A stretch of DNA of 64,000 nt from Methylocystis echinoides (GTDB lineage Bacteria; Pseudomonadota; Alphaproteobacteria; Rhizobiales; Beijerinckiaceae): positions 1,626,501 to 1,690,500 of the forward strand of contig NZ_CP156084.1 of assembly GCF_040687965.1 (NCBI RefSeq), written 5' to 3'. Numbering within the stretch: position 1 is the first letter of the stretch; the number at the start of each line of letters is the position of its first letter. Shown piece by piece: positions 38,795-48,712 of this stretch. Position numbers and translations under genes: made by a program. The notes below the pieces were generated by a model. The model did not search any database. It was given only the letters and a program-made list of their open reading frames with translations, and was not told the DNA's origin.

Positions 38795-39412
38795 ATGCAG
38801 GTGAAACGCGGCTATCATCACGGTTCGCTCAAGCAGGCGCTGGTCGACGCGGGCGTCGAGCTTCTCGCGGAAGGCGGCCCCGCGGCCTTGACCCTCACCG
38901 AAGCCGCGCGGCGCGCCGGCGTCACGCCCGCGGCCCCCTATCGCCATTTCTCCGGCCGCGACGCGCTGCTCGCCGAAATCGCCCGGCAGGGCTTCGAAAC
39001 CTTCGGAGACAAGATCGAGGCCGCCTGGAACGAGGGCCGTCCCGACGCGCGAACGGCGATGCGCGCCATGTGCGCCGCCTATCTGGCCTTCGCCCGCGAG
39101 GAGACCGGGCTTTACGCCGCCATGTTCGGCCAAGCGGCGACGCTCGCCGATCCGCAGGCCGGCGGCGCCGCCGATCATGCGCTGGAAATCCTGTGGCGCG
39201 CGGTCGTCGCCTGGCTGCAGCAGGCCGGCGCCCCGGCGCAGGGGGCGCGTCATGTGGCGCTGCAGATCTGGGCGCTTGCCCATGGCGTCGCCATGTTGAC
39301 GATCTCCGGGCATTTCGATGCTGCGAAGACGGCCGACCCCATGATGGTGCTGGAGGGCGCGGTCGAGGGGGTGATGGCGGCGGCGGTCGGGAGAACCGCG
39401 GGGACGCGATAA
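38795..39412 (+). CDS. TetR/AcrR-family regulator
   Basis: A 205-residue repressor-type protein. The HTH spans about residues 10-55 with GGPAALTLTEAARRAGVTPAAPYRHF, the recognition-helix signature of TetR proteins. The C-terminal ligand domain resembles the WHG type (AYLAFAREETGLYAAMFG). The inducer is unknown. It may control the nearby glutathione transferase and SDR genes, which lie downstream on the same strand, but a rhodanese remnant on the other strand intervenes. ATG 38795 begins the usual short basic arm. Confidence 0.88.
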   Translation: MQVKRGYHHGSLKQALVDAGVELLAEGGPAALTLTEAARRAGVTPAAPYRHFSGRDALLAEIARQGFETFGDKIEAAWNEGRPDARTAMRAMCAAYLAFAREETGLYAAMFGQAATLADPQAGGAADHALEILWRAVVAWLQQAGAPAQGARHVALQIWALAHGVAMLTISGHFDAAKTADPMMVLEGAVEGVMAAAVGRTAGTR

Positions 39413-39468
39413 TTCCCGTCGAAAATTGGCCATGCCCCCGAGGCGCGTCGCTCCGGCGAGAGGCGTTC

Positions 39469-39618
39469 ACTCTGTTGGGGCAGATCGAGGCTCTGCCAGG
39501 CCGCTACGCCTCCATGGAGCTCCTTGACGCGATAGCCATTCTGGAGAAGCGCCAGCGCAGCGGTGGCGGCGAGGCTGCGCCAGCCGTCCCAGCAGTAGAG
39601 GACGATCAGCTTCTCTTT
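39469..39618 (-). pseudogene. rhodanese-domain remnant
   Basis: A frame of about 50 codons encodes the C-terminal half of a rhodanese domain: LIVLYCWDGWRS with the catalytic cysteine loop, then AATAALALLQNGYRVKELHG and GGVAAWQ. The N-terminal half of the domain is missing. The open frame simply runs on antisense into the TetR gene without a sensible end. I see this as a decayed or truncated gene, although a very short functional protein cannot be ruled out. Confidence 0.5.
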
Positions 39619-39701
39619 CGGGGCGCCAAGGCGGCGCTTTCGGCGGAACGGCTGCGGGCGCCCTCTACTTGTCGCAGGGTTCCTCATTGGGAGCCCCCGC
39701 C

Positions 39702-40319
39702 ATGTTCACGCTCTACTACCATCCCGGCGCCTGCTCGCTCGCCGCCCACATCGCCCTCGAATGGATCGGCGCGCCCTACGCCACGAAGGAAGTCGAATTC
39801 GGCGACAAGGAATATCTGAAGATCAACCCCGCCGGGGCCGTGCCCGCGCTCGACGACGGGTCGGGCTGGATCCTGACCCAGGACGCCGCGATCCTGCGCT
39901 ACCTCGCCCATCGCCACCCCCAGGCAAGGCTTGCAGTCGAGGGCGGCGACAAGGAGCAGGCGGAAGCCGACCGCTGGAGCTTTTTCATCACCGGCGACCT
40001 GCACCCGGCCTTCTTCCCGCTCTTCGTGCCGAATCGCTATACGCGGGCGCGGGAGAAGGAGGCCTTCGACGATATCCGCGAGGCGGCGAAGGCGCTTGCG
40101 CACAAGAAATTCCTGCTCGTCGACGCGCAGTTGACCGGGAAGCGTTTTTTCCTGGGCGACAAGCGCAGCTATCTCGACGCCTATGTCTTCCCGATGGAGC
40201 GCTGGGCGCAGACGCTGCTCGACGACGGGCTTTCCGCCTTTCCGGCCGTGCGCGCCCATCACGACATGATGGCGGCCGACCCGGCGGTGCAGCGGGTTCT
40301 CGCCGCCGAAGGCGCCTGA
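39702..40319 (+). CDS. glutathione S-transferase, beta-like
   Basis: A 205-residue cytosolic glutathione transferase. The thioredoxin-like domain (residues 1-80) has YHPGACSLAAHIALE, in which the cysteine marks beta-class bacterial enzymes, and the glutathione-binding NPAGAVPAL and LTQDAAILRYLA. The helical domain follows (RSYLDAYVFPMERWA). It probably conjugates electrophiles or reduces disulphides; the substrate is unknown. ATG 39702 starts the first strand. An SDR gene follows after 66 bp and could be co-transcribed. Confidence 0.9.
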   Translation: MFTLYYHPGACSLAAHIALEWIGAPYATKEVEFGDKEYLKINPAGAVPALDDGSGWILTQDAAILRYLAHRHPQARLAVEGGDKEQAEADRWSFFITGDLHPAFFPLFVPNRYTRAREKEAFDDIREAAKALAHKKFLLVDAQLTGKRFFLGDKRSYLDAYVFPMERWAQTLLDDGLSAFPAVRAHHDMMAADPAVQRVLAAEGA

Positions 40320-40385
40320 AGCGGTTTGGCGCCCCCGCGCGGTCGGTTAACATCGCGCCCTGACGAACTTTTCGGGGAGGGGGAC

Positions 40386-41150
40386 GTGGGGCGGTTCGAC
40401 AATAAGGTCGCGCTGGTCACGGGCGCGGCGCGGGGGCTCGGCCGCGTCACCGCGCTGGCTTTTGCGCGAGAGGGCGCCAAAGTCGCGGTGGCCGATATCG
40501 ACGAAGCCGGCGGGGCGGAGACGCTTTCCATGATCCGCGCCGCCGGCGGCGCGGGCGTCTTCATCCGCGCCGATATGCGCATCGAGCGGGAGGTCGAGGC
40601 GATGGTGGCGGAGACGGCCCGCGCCTTCGGCCGCCTCGACTGCGCCGTGAACAACGCCGGCGTGGTGCGCTTTCAGCCGATCGTCGACGAGACGGCGGAG
40701 GGCTTCGACTTCCATCTCGACGTCAATCTGCGCGGCGTCTTCTTCTGCATGAAGCACGAGATCCGGCAGATGCGCAAAAACGGCGGCGGCGCCATCGTCA
40801 ATCAGTCGTCGATCACGGGAAGCCTCACCGGCAATCCGGGCGAGGGCGCCTATGCGGCGAGCAAGGGCGGGGTCGACGGGCTCACCAAGACCGTCGCGCT
40901 CGAGGTCGCCAAGGACAATATCAGCGTCAACGCCATCTGCGCCTGCGGCATCGACGCGCCGGGCGACGTGTTTCACCAATGGATGGAGAAGGAGGGGATT
41001 ACGCCCGAAGCCGCCGGCAGGCTCTTCCCGATCGGCCGCATGGGCCGCGCCGAGGAGCTGACGGAGGCGGCGCTGTTCCTTTCCTCCGAACAGGCGCGCT
41101 TCATTATCGGCCACCTGCTCGTCGTCGACGGCGGCTGGATCGCGCGATAG
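40386..41150 (+). CDS. short-chain dehydrogenase/reductase
   Basis: A 254-residue classical SDR oxidoreductase. The cofactor motif TGAARGLG is at residues 12-19, an acidic residue in VADIDEAGG suggests NAD(H) preference, NNAG stabilises the fold, and the catalytic Ser (NQSSITG) and YAASK are present. The C-terminal RFIIGHLLVVDGGW is typical. The substrate is unknown. GTG 40386 is preceded by GGGAGGGGG, much better than upstream codons. It ends about 80 bp before the ilv leader region. Confidence 0.88.
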   Translation: MGRFDNKVALVTGAARGLGRVTALAFAREGAKVAVADIDEAGGAETLSMIRAAGGAGVFIRADMRIEREVEAMVAETARAFGRLDCAVNNAGVVRFQPIVDETAEGFDFHLDVNLRGVFFCMKHEIRQMRKNGGGAIVNQSSITGSLTGNPGEGAYAASKGGVDGLTKTVALEVAKDNISVNAICACGIDAPGDVFHQWMEKEGITPEAAGRLFPIGRMGRAEELTEAALFLSSEQARFIIGHLLVVDGGWIAR

Positions 41151-41232
41151 AACCGGCGGAAGCGCGCCAACTCGCCGCTTGATTCTGGCGCCCGCCTCCC
41201 GTAACGTCTGCGCGTCAAGATAGTGGGGCGCG

Positions 41233-41283
41233 ATGCGCGGTCTTCTCGTCGTAGAATTGGCGCCGGTGTCGGAGCGGGGGTAG
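41233..41283 (+). CDS. ilv leader peptide
   Basis: A 16-codon frame reading MRGLLVVELAPVSERG and then TAG. Six of 16 codons are Leu or Val, four of them consecutive (LLVV). It is followed by an intrinsic terminator and then the acetolactate synthase gene. This is the layout of a ribosome-mediated attenuator, in which stalling at Leu/Val codons would let transcription continue into ilv. Its ribosome binding site is weak (GTGGGGCG). It is too short to be found by length and is supported by codon content and position only. Confidence 0.65.
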   Translation: MRGLLVVELAPVSERG

Positions 41284-41313
41284 GGCCCGCCTTCCGTCGA
41301 CGGCGCTTGACCC

Positions 41314-41337
41314 AAGGCCCCGAGAGGGCCTTTTTTC
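41314..41337 (+). terminator. ilv attenuator terminator
   Basis: AAGGCCC (41314-41320), loop CGAGA, GGGCCTT (41326-41332), then a T-rich run to 41337. It lies 50 bp before the ilv large-subunit start. GGGCC at 41283-41287, at the leader stop codon, could pair with GGCCC of the stem as a possible antiterminator. Confidence 0.75.
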
Positions 41338-41388
41338 TTGCCCGCAGCGGGTCTCGACCCCGTGAGATGAATAGATCGGAACGAAGCA

Positions 41389-43161
41389 ATGTCGAAGGAA
41401 ATGACCGGCGCAGAAATGGTTGTCGAAGCCCTGAAGGATCAGGGCGTCGAGATTATTTTCGGCTATCCGGGCGGCGCGGTGCTTCCGATCTATGACGTGC
41501 TCTTCCATCAGGAGCGGGTGAAGCACATTCTCGTGCGCCACGAACAGGGCGCGGCGCATGCGGCCGAAGGCTATGCGCGCTCTTCCGGCAAGGTCGGCGT
41601 GCTGCTCGTCACCTCCGGCCCCGGCGCCACCAATACGGTGACGGGCCTCACCGACGCGTTGATGGACTCGATCCCCGTGGTCTGCATCACCGGACAGGTG
41701 CCGACGCATCTCATCGGCTCCGACGCATTCCAGGAATGCGACACGGTCGGCATCACGCGCCACTGCACCAAGCACAATTATCTCGTCAAGAACGTCGCGG
41801 ATCTGCCGCGCATTCTGCACGAGGCGTTTTATGTCGCGCGTTCCGGTCGTCCCGGCCCGGTGGTGATCGACATTCCCAAGGACGTGCAGTTCGCCCGGGG
41901 GGTCTATACGCCGCCGCGCGGGGCGCAGCACAAGACCTATCAGCCCAAGCTCGACGCCGACATGGAGCAGATCCGCGAGGCCGTGAAGCTGATGGCCGCC
42001 GCCAAGCGTCCGATCTTCTATACGGGCGGCGGCGTCATCAATTCCGGCCCCTCGGCCTCGACGCTGCTGCGCGAGCTCGTGAGCCTCACAGGCTTTCCGA
42101 TCACCTCGACGCTGATGGGGCTCGGCGCCTATCCGGGTTCGGGCCAGAACTGGCTCGGCATGCTCGGCATGCACGGCACCTATGAAGCCAATAACGCCAT
42201 GCATGACTGCGATCTGATGATCGCGGTCGGCGCGCGTTTCGACGACCGCATCACCGGCCGCCTCGACGCTTTCTCGCCGGGCTCGAAGAAGATCCACATC
42301 GACATCGACCGCTCGTCGATCAACAAGAACGTCAAGGTCGATCTCGCCATCGTCGGCGATTGCGCCCACGTGCTGGAAGCGCTGGTGCGCACCTGGCGCG
42401 CCGAGGCGATGCACGCCGAGAAGCAGCCGCTCGATCATTGGTGGGCGCAGATCGACGACTGGCGCGGCAAGAAGTCGCTCGCCTTCCGCAATTCCGATAC
42501 GACGATCAAGCCGCAATACGCCGTGCAGCGCCTCTATGCGCTGACCAGGGATCGCGACGTCTATATTACGACCGAGGTCGGCCAGCACCAGATGTGGGCC
42601 GCCCAGCATTATCATTTCGACGAGCCCAACCGCTGGATGACGTCCGGCGGCCTCGGCACGATGGGCTACGGCCTGCCCGCGGCGATCGGCGCGCAGCTCG
42701 CGCATCCCAATGCGCTCGTCATCGACATCGCCGGCGAAGCCTCGATTCTGATGAACATCCAGGAGATGTCGACGGCGATCCAGTATCGTCTGCCGGTGAA
42801 GATCTTCATCTTGAACAACGAATATATGGGCATGGTACGCCAGTGGCAGGAGCTTCTGCACGGCGGCCGCTATTCGCACAGCTATTCGGAGGCGCTGCCG
42901 GATTTCGTGAAGCTCGCGGAAGCCTTCGGCGGCAAGGGCGTTCGCTGCTCGGACCCGAAGCTTCTCGACGCGGCGATCCAGGAGATGCTCGACTACGACG
43001 GGCCGGTGATCTTCGACTGCCTCGTCGACAAGGTCGAAAACTGCTTCCCGATGATCCCCTCCGGCAAGGCGCACAACGACATGCTGCTCGCCGATCTCTC
43101 CGACGACGCCGGCGTCGACATCGGGGCGATCATCGACGAAAAGGGCAAGATGCTGGTGTGA
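41389..43161 (+). CDS. ilvI: acetolactate synthase, large subunit
   Basis: A 590-residue thiamine-diphosphate enzyme that makes 2-acetolactate or 2-aceto-2-hydroxybutyrate for valine, leucine and isoleucine synthesis. The catalytic glutamate lies in RHEQGAAHAAEGYAR. The FAD/central domain and the C-terminal TPP motif (GEASILMNIQEMSTAIQ, then FILNNEYMGMV) follow in order. The GDG start of the TPP motif reads AGEAS here, as in many alphaproteobacterial copies. It is the first structural gene after a leader peptide and terminator, and the regulatory subunit follows after 103 bp. Some databases use ilvB for this gene. Confidence 0.95.
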   Translation: MSKEMTGAEMVVEALKDQGVEIIFGYPGGAVLPIYDVLFHQERVKHILVRHEQGAAHAAEGYARSSGKVGVLLVTSGPGATNTVTGLTDALMDSIPVVCITGQVPTHLIGSDAFQECDTVGITRHCTKHNYLVKNVADLPRILHEAFYVARSGRPGPVVIDIPKDVQFARGVYTPPRGAQHKTYQPKLDADMEQIREAVKLMAAAKRPIFYTGGGVINSGPSASTLLRELVSLTGFPITSTLMGLGAYPGSGQNWLGMLGMHGTYEANNAMHDCDLMIAVGARFDDRITGRLDAFSPGSKKIHIDIDRSSINKNVKVDLAIVGDCAHVLEALVRTWRAEAMHAEKQPLDHWWAQIDDWRGKKSLAFRNSDTTIKPQYAVQRLYALTRDRDVYITTEVGQHQMWAAQHYHFDEPNRWMTSGGLGTMGYGLPAAIGAQLAHPNALVIDIAGEASILMNIQEMSTAIQYRLPVKIFILNNEYMGMVRQWQELLHGGRYSHSYSEALPDFVKLAEAFGGKGVRCSDPKLLDAAIQEMLDYDGPVIFDCLVDKVENCFPMIPSGKAHNDMLLADLSDDAGVDIGAIIDEKGKMLV

Positions 43162-43188
43162 CGCGGCCGCGTCACGTGGAAATTCTGG

Positions 43189-43246
43189 CCGTCATGCGGG
43201 CCGCGGGCGGAAGCGCTGGATTGCTTCGCTCCGCCCGCCATGACGG
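43189..43246. repeat. palindromic element between the acetolactate synthase genes
   Basis: Outer arms CCGTCATG (43189-43196) and CATGACGG (43239-43246) enclose GC-rich imperfect inner arms around GCTGGATTGCTTCGCTCCGC. It resembles widespread intergenic repeats of Hyphomicrobiales and would form a large hairpin in the ilv mRNA. Confidence 0.6.
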
Positions 43247-43264
43247 CGTAAAGACAGGTCGATC

Positions 43265-45059
<1,795 letters not shown>

Positions 45060-45146
45060 TCCCATCATAAGACTATGCGGCGCGCAGCGGGCAGGGCGCG
45101 CGCGCCGCCGATTTGGCGAATTGTTTTCAGGGCGGGGGATGGCGAC

Positions 45147-46028
45147 ATGCCGGTTGAGGGGAACCGAGCTGTCGCGCTGAGCGCGACCGACATACGCTTC
45201 ATCATCGCGGAAATGCTCGATTGCCGGATGCGCCGGCACTATGACCGTTTCGTCTCCTTCGTCGACCCGACCGTCGTGCTGTCCTGCCACAGCTGGCGCG
45301 AGGGCATGATCGGTCCCGGCGTTTGGAACGGCGTCGAGGGTCTGCGCGACCTTTTCCGTCGCACGGACGAAAATTACCTGCCCGGCGATCATGAGATCAT
45401 CGACATTCTGGTGGATGGCGATCAGGCGGCGGTGCGCTGGCGCGCCGACTGGCGTCGGCATGAAAACGGGCGGGTCTATACCAATGACGCCGCGCATTTT
45501 CTCCGGTGGAGCAACGGCCGCGTCGTCGAAATGCACGAGTTTTTCGACGCTTATTGCCAGCCGGCGCCCGCCTCCGTCGGTCTCCCCTCTTTCGAAGCGC
45601 TGCTGACGCCGCGGCAACCCGGCGTGCTGCGCGAGGAAATGGAGCGCTGCGCGCGCCGCCTGCTGCAGCTGGAGACGGGGCGCCCCGAACCCGACCTCGT
45701 CCGCAAATGGTGCTCGCCCGATATTGCCTGCGTTTTTGCAGGCGATCGAGCCCGACTGCCTTACGCCGGGAGCCATAAGGGCCTCGACGCGCTTTTGGGA
45801 ATCATACGGGCGGTTCATGTGGATTTCGAGCAGCGGGCGCTTGGGCTGTCGAAGATCCTGATCGAGGACGCGCGCGCCGCCTGTTGGCGACAGGTCGAGT
45901 GGCGTCACCGCGGCACCGGCCGGACCGGCGTCTGCGAGCTCGCGGATTTCGTGCGGTTCGACAACGGACTGATCGCCGAACTGACCGAATTTCGCGATAC
46001 GGTCTCGCTGGTGCGGATGCAGGACTGA
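45147..46028 (+). CDS. double NTF2-fold (SnoaL-like) protein A
   Basis: A 293-residue soluble protein with two SnoaL/NTF2-like halves. The first half ends with HFLRWSNGRVVEMHEFFDAY and the second with LADFVRFDNGLIAELTEFRD, the characteristic final strands of the fold. No signal peptide is present. Such folds serve as isomerases, cyclases, hydrolases or plain binding proteins, and no catalytic set can be named here. GGGGGA precedes ATG 45147. It lies 87 bp after ilvC and is followed by a paralogue of the same architecture. The function is unknown. Confidence 0.7.
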   Translation: MPVEGNRAVALSATDIRFIIAEMLDCRMRRHYDRFVSFVDPTVVLSCHSWREGMIGPGVWNGVEGLRDLFRRTDENYLPGDHEIIDILVDGDQAAVRWRADWRRHENGRVYTNDAAHFLRWSNGRVVEMHEFFDAYCQPAPASVGLPSFEALLTPRQPGVLREEMERCARRLLQLETGRPEPDLVRKWCSPDIACVFAGDRARLPYAGSHKGLDALLGIIRAVHVDFEQRALGLSKILIEDARAACWRQVEWRHRGTGRTGVCELADFVRFDNGLIAELTEFRDTVSLVRMQD

Positions 46029-46153
46029 CAGACAGCCGCGCGGATCGCGCGCCGGTTGGGAAACAAAGTGTCGACAACCCGGGATGCAGGGGCTCTAATG
46101 CTCCCAAAAACAATCCTAAAGCGCTGCCTGGCGGCGCGTGAGGAGGGGGCAGA

Positions 46154-47041
46154 GTGGCGATGTATGACTTGGGCGGGCCGGCTGATCGTGCTGTCGAGAA
46201 GGAGACGCGCCGGCGCGTTCACGAGCTGATCCACGCGCGCATGTCGGGCGACGCCGAGGCGTTCCTGAAATTTTTTGTCGAGGATGTGGAGCTGCGGCAT
46301 AACTGCGCCAAGGTCACGCCTTATCCCGCCGGCGCGTGGTCGGGGCGCGACGCGCTCCGGGAGGATATGAGGCGCGCGGACATCGAATTCGAGCCGCTCG
46401 ACGCCGAGATTCTGGACGTGCTGGTCGAGGGCGACCGCACGGCCGTGCGCTGGCGGGGGAGCTGGCGTCGCCGCGGCTCGGGCGGGGTGCTTTGCAAGGA
46501 TCTGGCGCATTTTCTGCGCTGGCGGAACGGCCGCGTCGCCGAGATGGACGAGTTCATCGACGATCATGCGCCCGAACGCGAGACGGGCGCGCGGTTGAGA
46601 AGCTTCGCGGAGATGCTCGAGCCCCCGCCGCCCTGTCTCAGCCGCGAGGAAATGGCGCGCCGCCTGATGGAGCTCGGCAATTTCTCGCGCGAGGGGCCGG
46701 ACATCGATCTGTTTCGCGTCTATTGCGCCGCTGACGTCGTGTGCGAATTCGTCGGCGATCCGGCGACCATCTTCTACGCGGGTCGGCACGGCGGCGTCGA
46801 CGCGCTGACGCGCATCATCGGCGCGATCAACGTCGACTTCGAGCAGGTGGGCGCGGCGACGCCGCGCATGATCGTCGACGGCCGGGCCGTCGCCGCGCGC
46901 CGCGCGGTGGAATGGCGTCATCGCGGCACGGGCCGGCGCGGCATCGTCGAACTCGCCGACTTCGTGCGCTTCGAGAATGGGCGGATCGTCGAACTGGTCG
47001 AATTTCGCGACAGCGTCGCCGTCCTGCAACTGCAGGGCTGA
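46154..47041 (+). CDS. double NTF2-fold (SnoaL-like) protein B
   Basis: A 295-residue paralogue of the preceding protein, again with two NTF2-like halves (HFLRWRNGRVAEMDEFID and LADFVRFENGRIVELVEFRD). The two proteins share VEWRHRGTGR and AVRWR-type segments, so they arose by gene duplication after the internal domain duplication. GTG 46154 has GGAGGGGG five bases upstream; ATG 46160 is an alternative. The PhzF gene starts 10 bp after its stop, so the two are probably one transcript. Substrate and role are unknown. Confidence 0.7.
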   Translation: MAMYDLGGPADRAVEKETRRRVHELIHARMSGDAEAFLKFFVEDVELRHNCAKVTPYPAGAWSGRDALREDMRRADIEFEPLDAEILDVLVEGDRTAVRWRGSWRRRGSGGVLCKDLAHFLRWRNGRVAEMDEFIDDHAPERETGARLRSFAEMLEPPPPCLSREEMARRLMELGNFSREGPDIDLFRVYCAADVVCEFVGDPATIFYAGRHGGVDALTRIIGAINVDFEQVGAATPRMIVDGRAVAARRAVEWRHRGTGRRGIVELADFVRFENGRIVELVEFRDSVAVLQLQG

Positions 47042-47051
47042 CCGCAGGGAC

Positions 47052-47960
47052 ATGACCGGCCTCGCCTACCATCTCGTCGACGTCTTCACCGATCGCCGAT
47101 TTAGCGGCAATCCGCTCGCGATCGTCGAGGGCGCCGACAGGCTGTCGGCGGAAGCGATGCGCGCCGTCGCGCGAGAGTTCAATTTAAGCGAGACGGTGTT
47201 CCTCTGCGAACCGCGCGACCCCGTCCACAGCGCCCGCCTGCGCATTTTCACGCCCGAGCGGGAGCTGCCCTTCGCGGGCCATCCGACGATCGGGACGGCT
47301 GCGCTGCTCGCCGAGACCCGCGCCGGCGACGCTCTGGCCCGCCATGGCGTCGTCGTCGCGCTGGAGGCCGACGTCGGCCTCTTGCGCTGCGAGGCCTTGC
47401 GCGGGCGCAGCGGCGTCGCTTACGCTGAATGCGCGCTGCCCATGACGCCCCGCCAGGCCGGGCCGGCCCCTACGGCGGCGGCGCTCGCCGCCGCTTTATC
47501 GCTCAAGCCCGCTGACATCGGCTTCGACGCCCATGTCCCGAGCGCCTTCGCGGCGGGGCCCGCCTTCGTCTTCGCGCCCATAGGCTCCCGCGCCGCGCTC
47601 GACCGCGCCCGCCGCGCGCCCGCCGCCTTTGCGGCCGCGCTCGGCGACGCCGCCGGGGTCTTCCTCTACACGCGGGAGACCGTCGATCCGGCCGCCGCCG
47701 TGCACGCGCGCATGCTGGCGCAGGGGCTCGGCTTCGAGGAAGACCCGGCGACGGGGTCGGCCGCCGCCGCCTTCGCCGCCGTGGCGCTCGCCTTCGAACG
47801 CCCCAGGGATGGCGAGCATGAAGTGTTCATCGAACAGGGCTACGCCATGGGGCGGCCCTCGCGCATCACCCTGCGCATGCGGGTTGAAAACGGCGCGTTG
47901 GCGGGCGTTGCGATCGGCGGCCAGGTCATGCGCGTCGGCGAGGGGAGGCTGCGTCTTTGA
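47052..47960 (+). CDS. PhzF-family isomerase-like protein
   Basis: A 302-residue protein of the PhzF/diaminopimelate-epimerase fold. VDVFTDRRFSGNPLAIV, the active-site REFNLSETVF with the key glutamate, ELPFAGHPTIGTA and EEDPATGSAAAA are diagnostic. The pathway enzyme PhzF isomerises a phenazine precursor, but most family members, like this one, lie outside phenazine clusters and have unknown substrates. It sits 10 bp after the second NTF2-fold gene and overlaps the next gene start (TTGA), so it is part of a compact operon. The catalytic residues appear intact. Confidence 0.88.
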   Translation: MTGLAYHLVDVFTDRRFSGNPLAIVEGADRLSAEAMRAVAREFNLSETVFLCEPRDPVHSARLRIFTPERELPFAGHPTIGTAALLAETRAGDALARHGVVVALEADVGLLRCEALRGRSGVAYAECALPMTPRQAGPAPTAAALAAALSLKPADIGFDAHVPSAFAAGPAFVFAPIGSRAALDRARRAPAAFAAALGDAAGVFLYTRETVDPAAAVHARMLAQGLGFEEDPATGSAAAAFAAVALAFERPRDGEHEVFIEQGYAMGRPSRITLRMRVENGALAGVAIGGQVMRVGEGRLRL

Positions 47961-48679
47961 CGGATGAGCCGAGCTTCCTGGCGATCGACCGCCTGGATTG
48001 CCGCCTGGTCTCGCACGACTGGGCCTTCGCCCGAGAGGCGGCGGAGCCGATTGCGCGTCACTGGGCCGCGCGATGCGCCGTCAACCCCACGCTCTATGAC
48101 GGGCCGGTGCTGCTCGCTTGTCGCGTCGCCGTCGAGACCGAGGCGGGTTCGAGCGCGTTGAAACTCGACGCCTTCGAGACGCGCTTTTCGCATTTCCTCG
48201 CCTGGCGGGATTTCGGCTGGCCAGACGCCACCGTTCATAATTGCTTCGCCATGCCGGCGGTGCGCTCGAGCGACGGCGCCTATCTTCTGGGCGAAATGGG
48301 CCCGGGCCATTCCGCCGCGGGACAGCGTTACTTCCCCGCCGGCACCCCCGATCTCGACGACGTGCTCCCGGGCGGCGTCGTGGATCTGTCGGGGAGCCTC
48401 TGGCGCGAGCTTGCCGAGGAGACCGGCCTGCCCGCCGCCGAGGGGGTCGCCGCAGAGGGCTGGACGGTCATTTTCGATCGCCAGCGCGTCGCCTGCATCA
48501 AGCGCATCGACTGGCCGGAGCCGGCCGAAGCGCTCCGCGCCCGCGTCCGCGCTCATCTCGCCGCCGAGGCCGCGCCGGAGCTTTGCGACGCCCATCTTCT
48601 GGCGCCGGGGCGCCACGACGATCCCCGCCTGCCGACCTTCATGTCGGCCTTTCTCGCGCGCGCCGCCGAGACGGGCTGA
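47957..48679 (+). CDS. Nudix-like hydrolase with altered Nudix box
   Basis: A 240-residue protein. The central Nudix helix RELAEETGL is intact, giving the metal-binding glutamates, but the conserved first glutamate of the box (seven residues before the Arg) is replaced by Val in GGVVDLSGSLWREL. The N-terminal half has an unrelated conserved region (NPTLYDGPVLLACRV, FSHFLAWRDFGWPD). I infer phosphohydrolase activity on a nucleotide derivative, with unknown substrate. TTG 47957 overlaps the PhzF stop and GGGGAGG precedes it, showing translational coupling with PhzF. Confidence 0.7.
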   Translation: MTDEPSFLAIDRLDCRLVSHDWAFAREAAEPIARHWAARCAVNPTLYDGPVLLACRVAVETEAGSSALKLDAFETRFSHFLAWRDFGWPDATVHNCFAMPAVRSSDGAYLLGEMGPGHSAAGQRYFPAGTPDLDDVLPGGVVDLSGSLWRELAEETGLPAAEGVAAEGWTVIFDRQRVACIKRIDWPEPAEALRARVRAHLAAEAAPELCDAHLLAPGRHDDPRLPTFMSAFLARAAETG

Positions 48680-48712
48680 ATTTTCCGCGCGCTTTAGTGT
48701 AAATTGCCGTCC

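Noticed and set aside
39250-39468. Continuation of the rhodanese frame antisense to the TetR gene
   Set aside because: Beyond the short rhodanese part the frame has Ser/Ala-rich antisense composition and lies opposite a well-supported gene.
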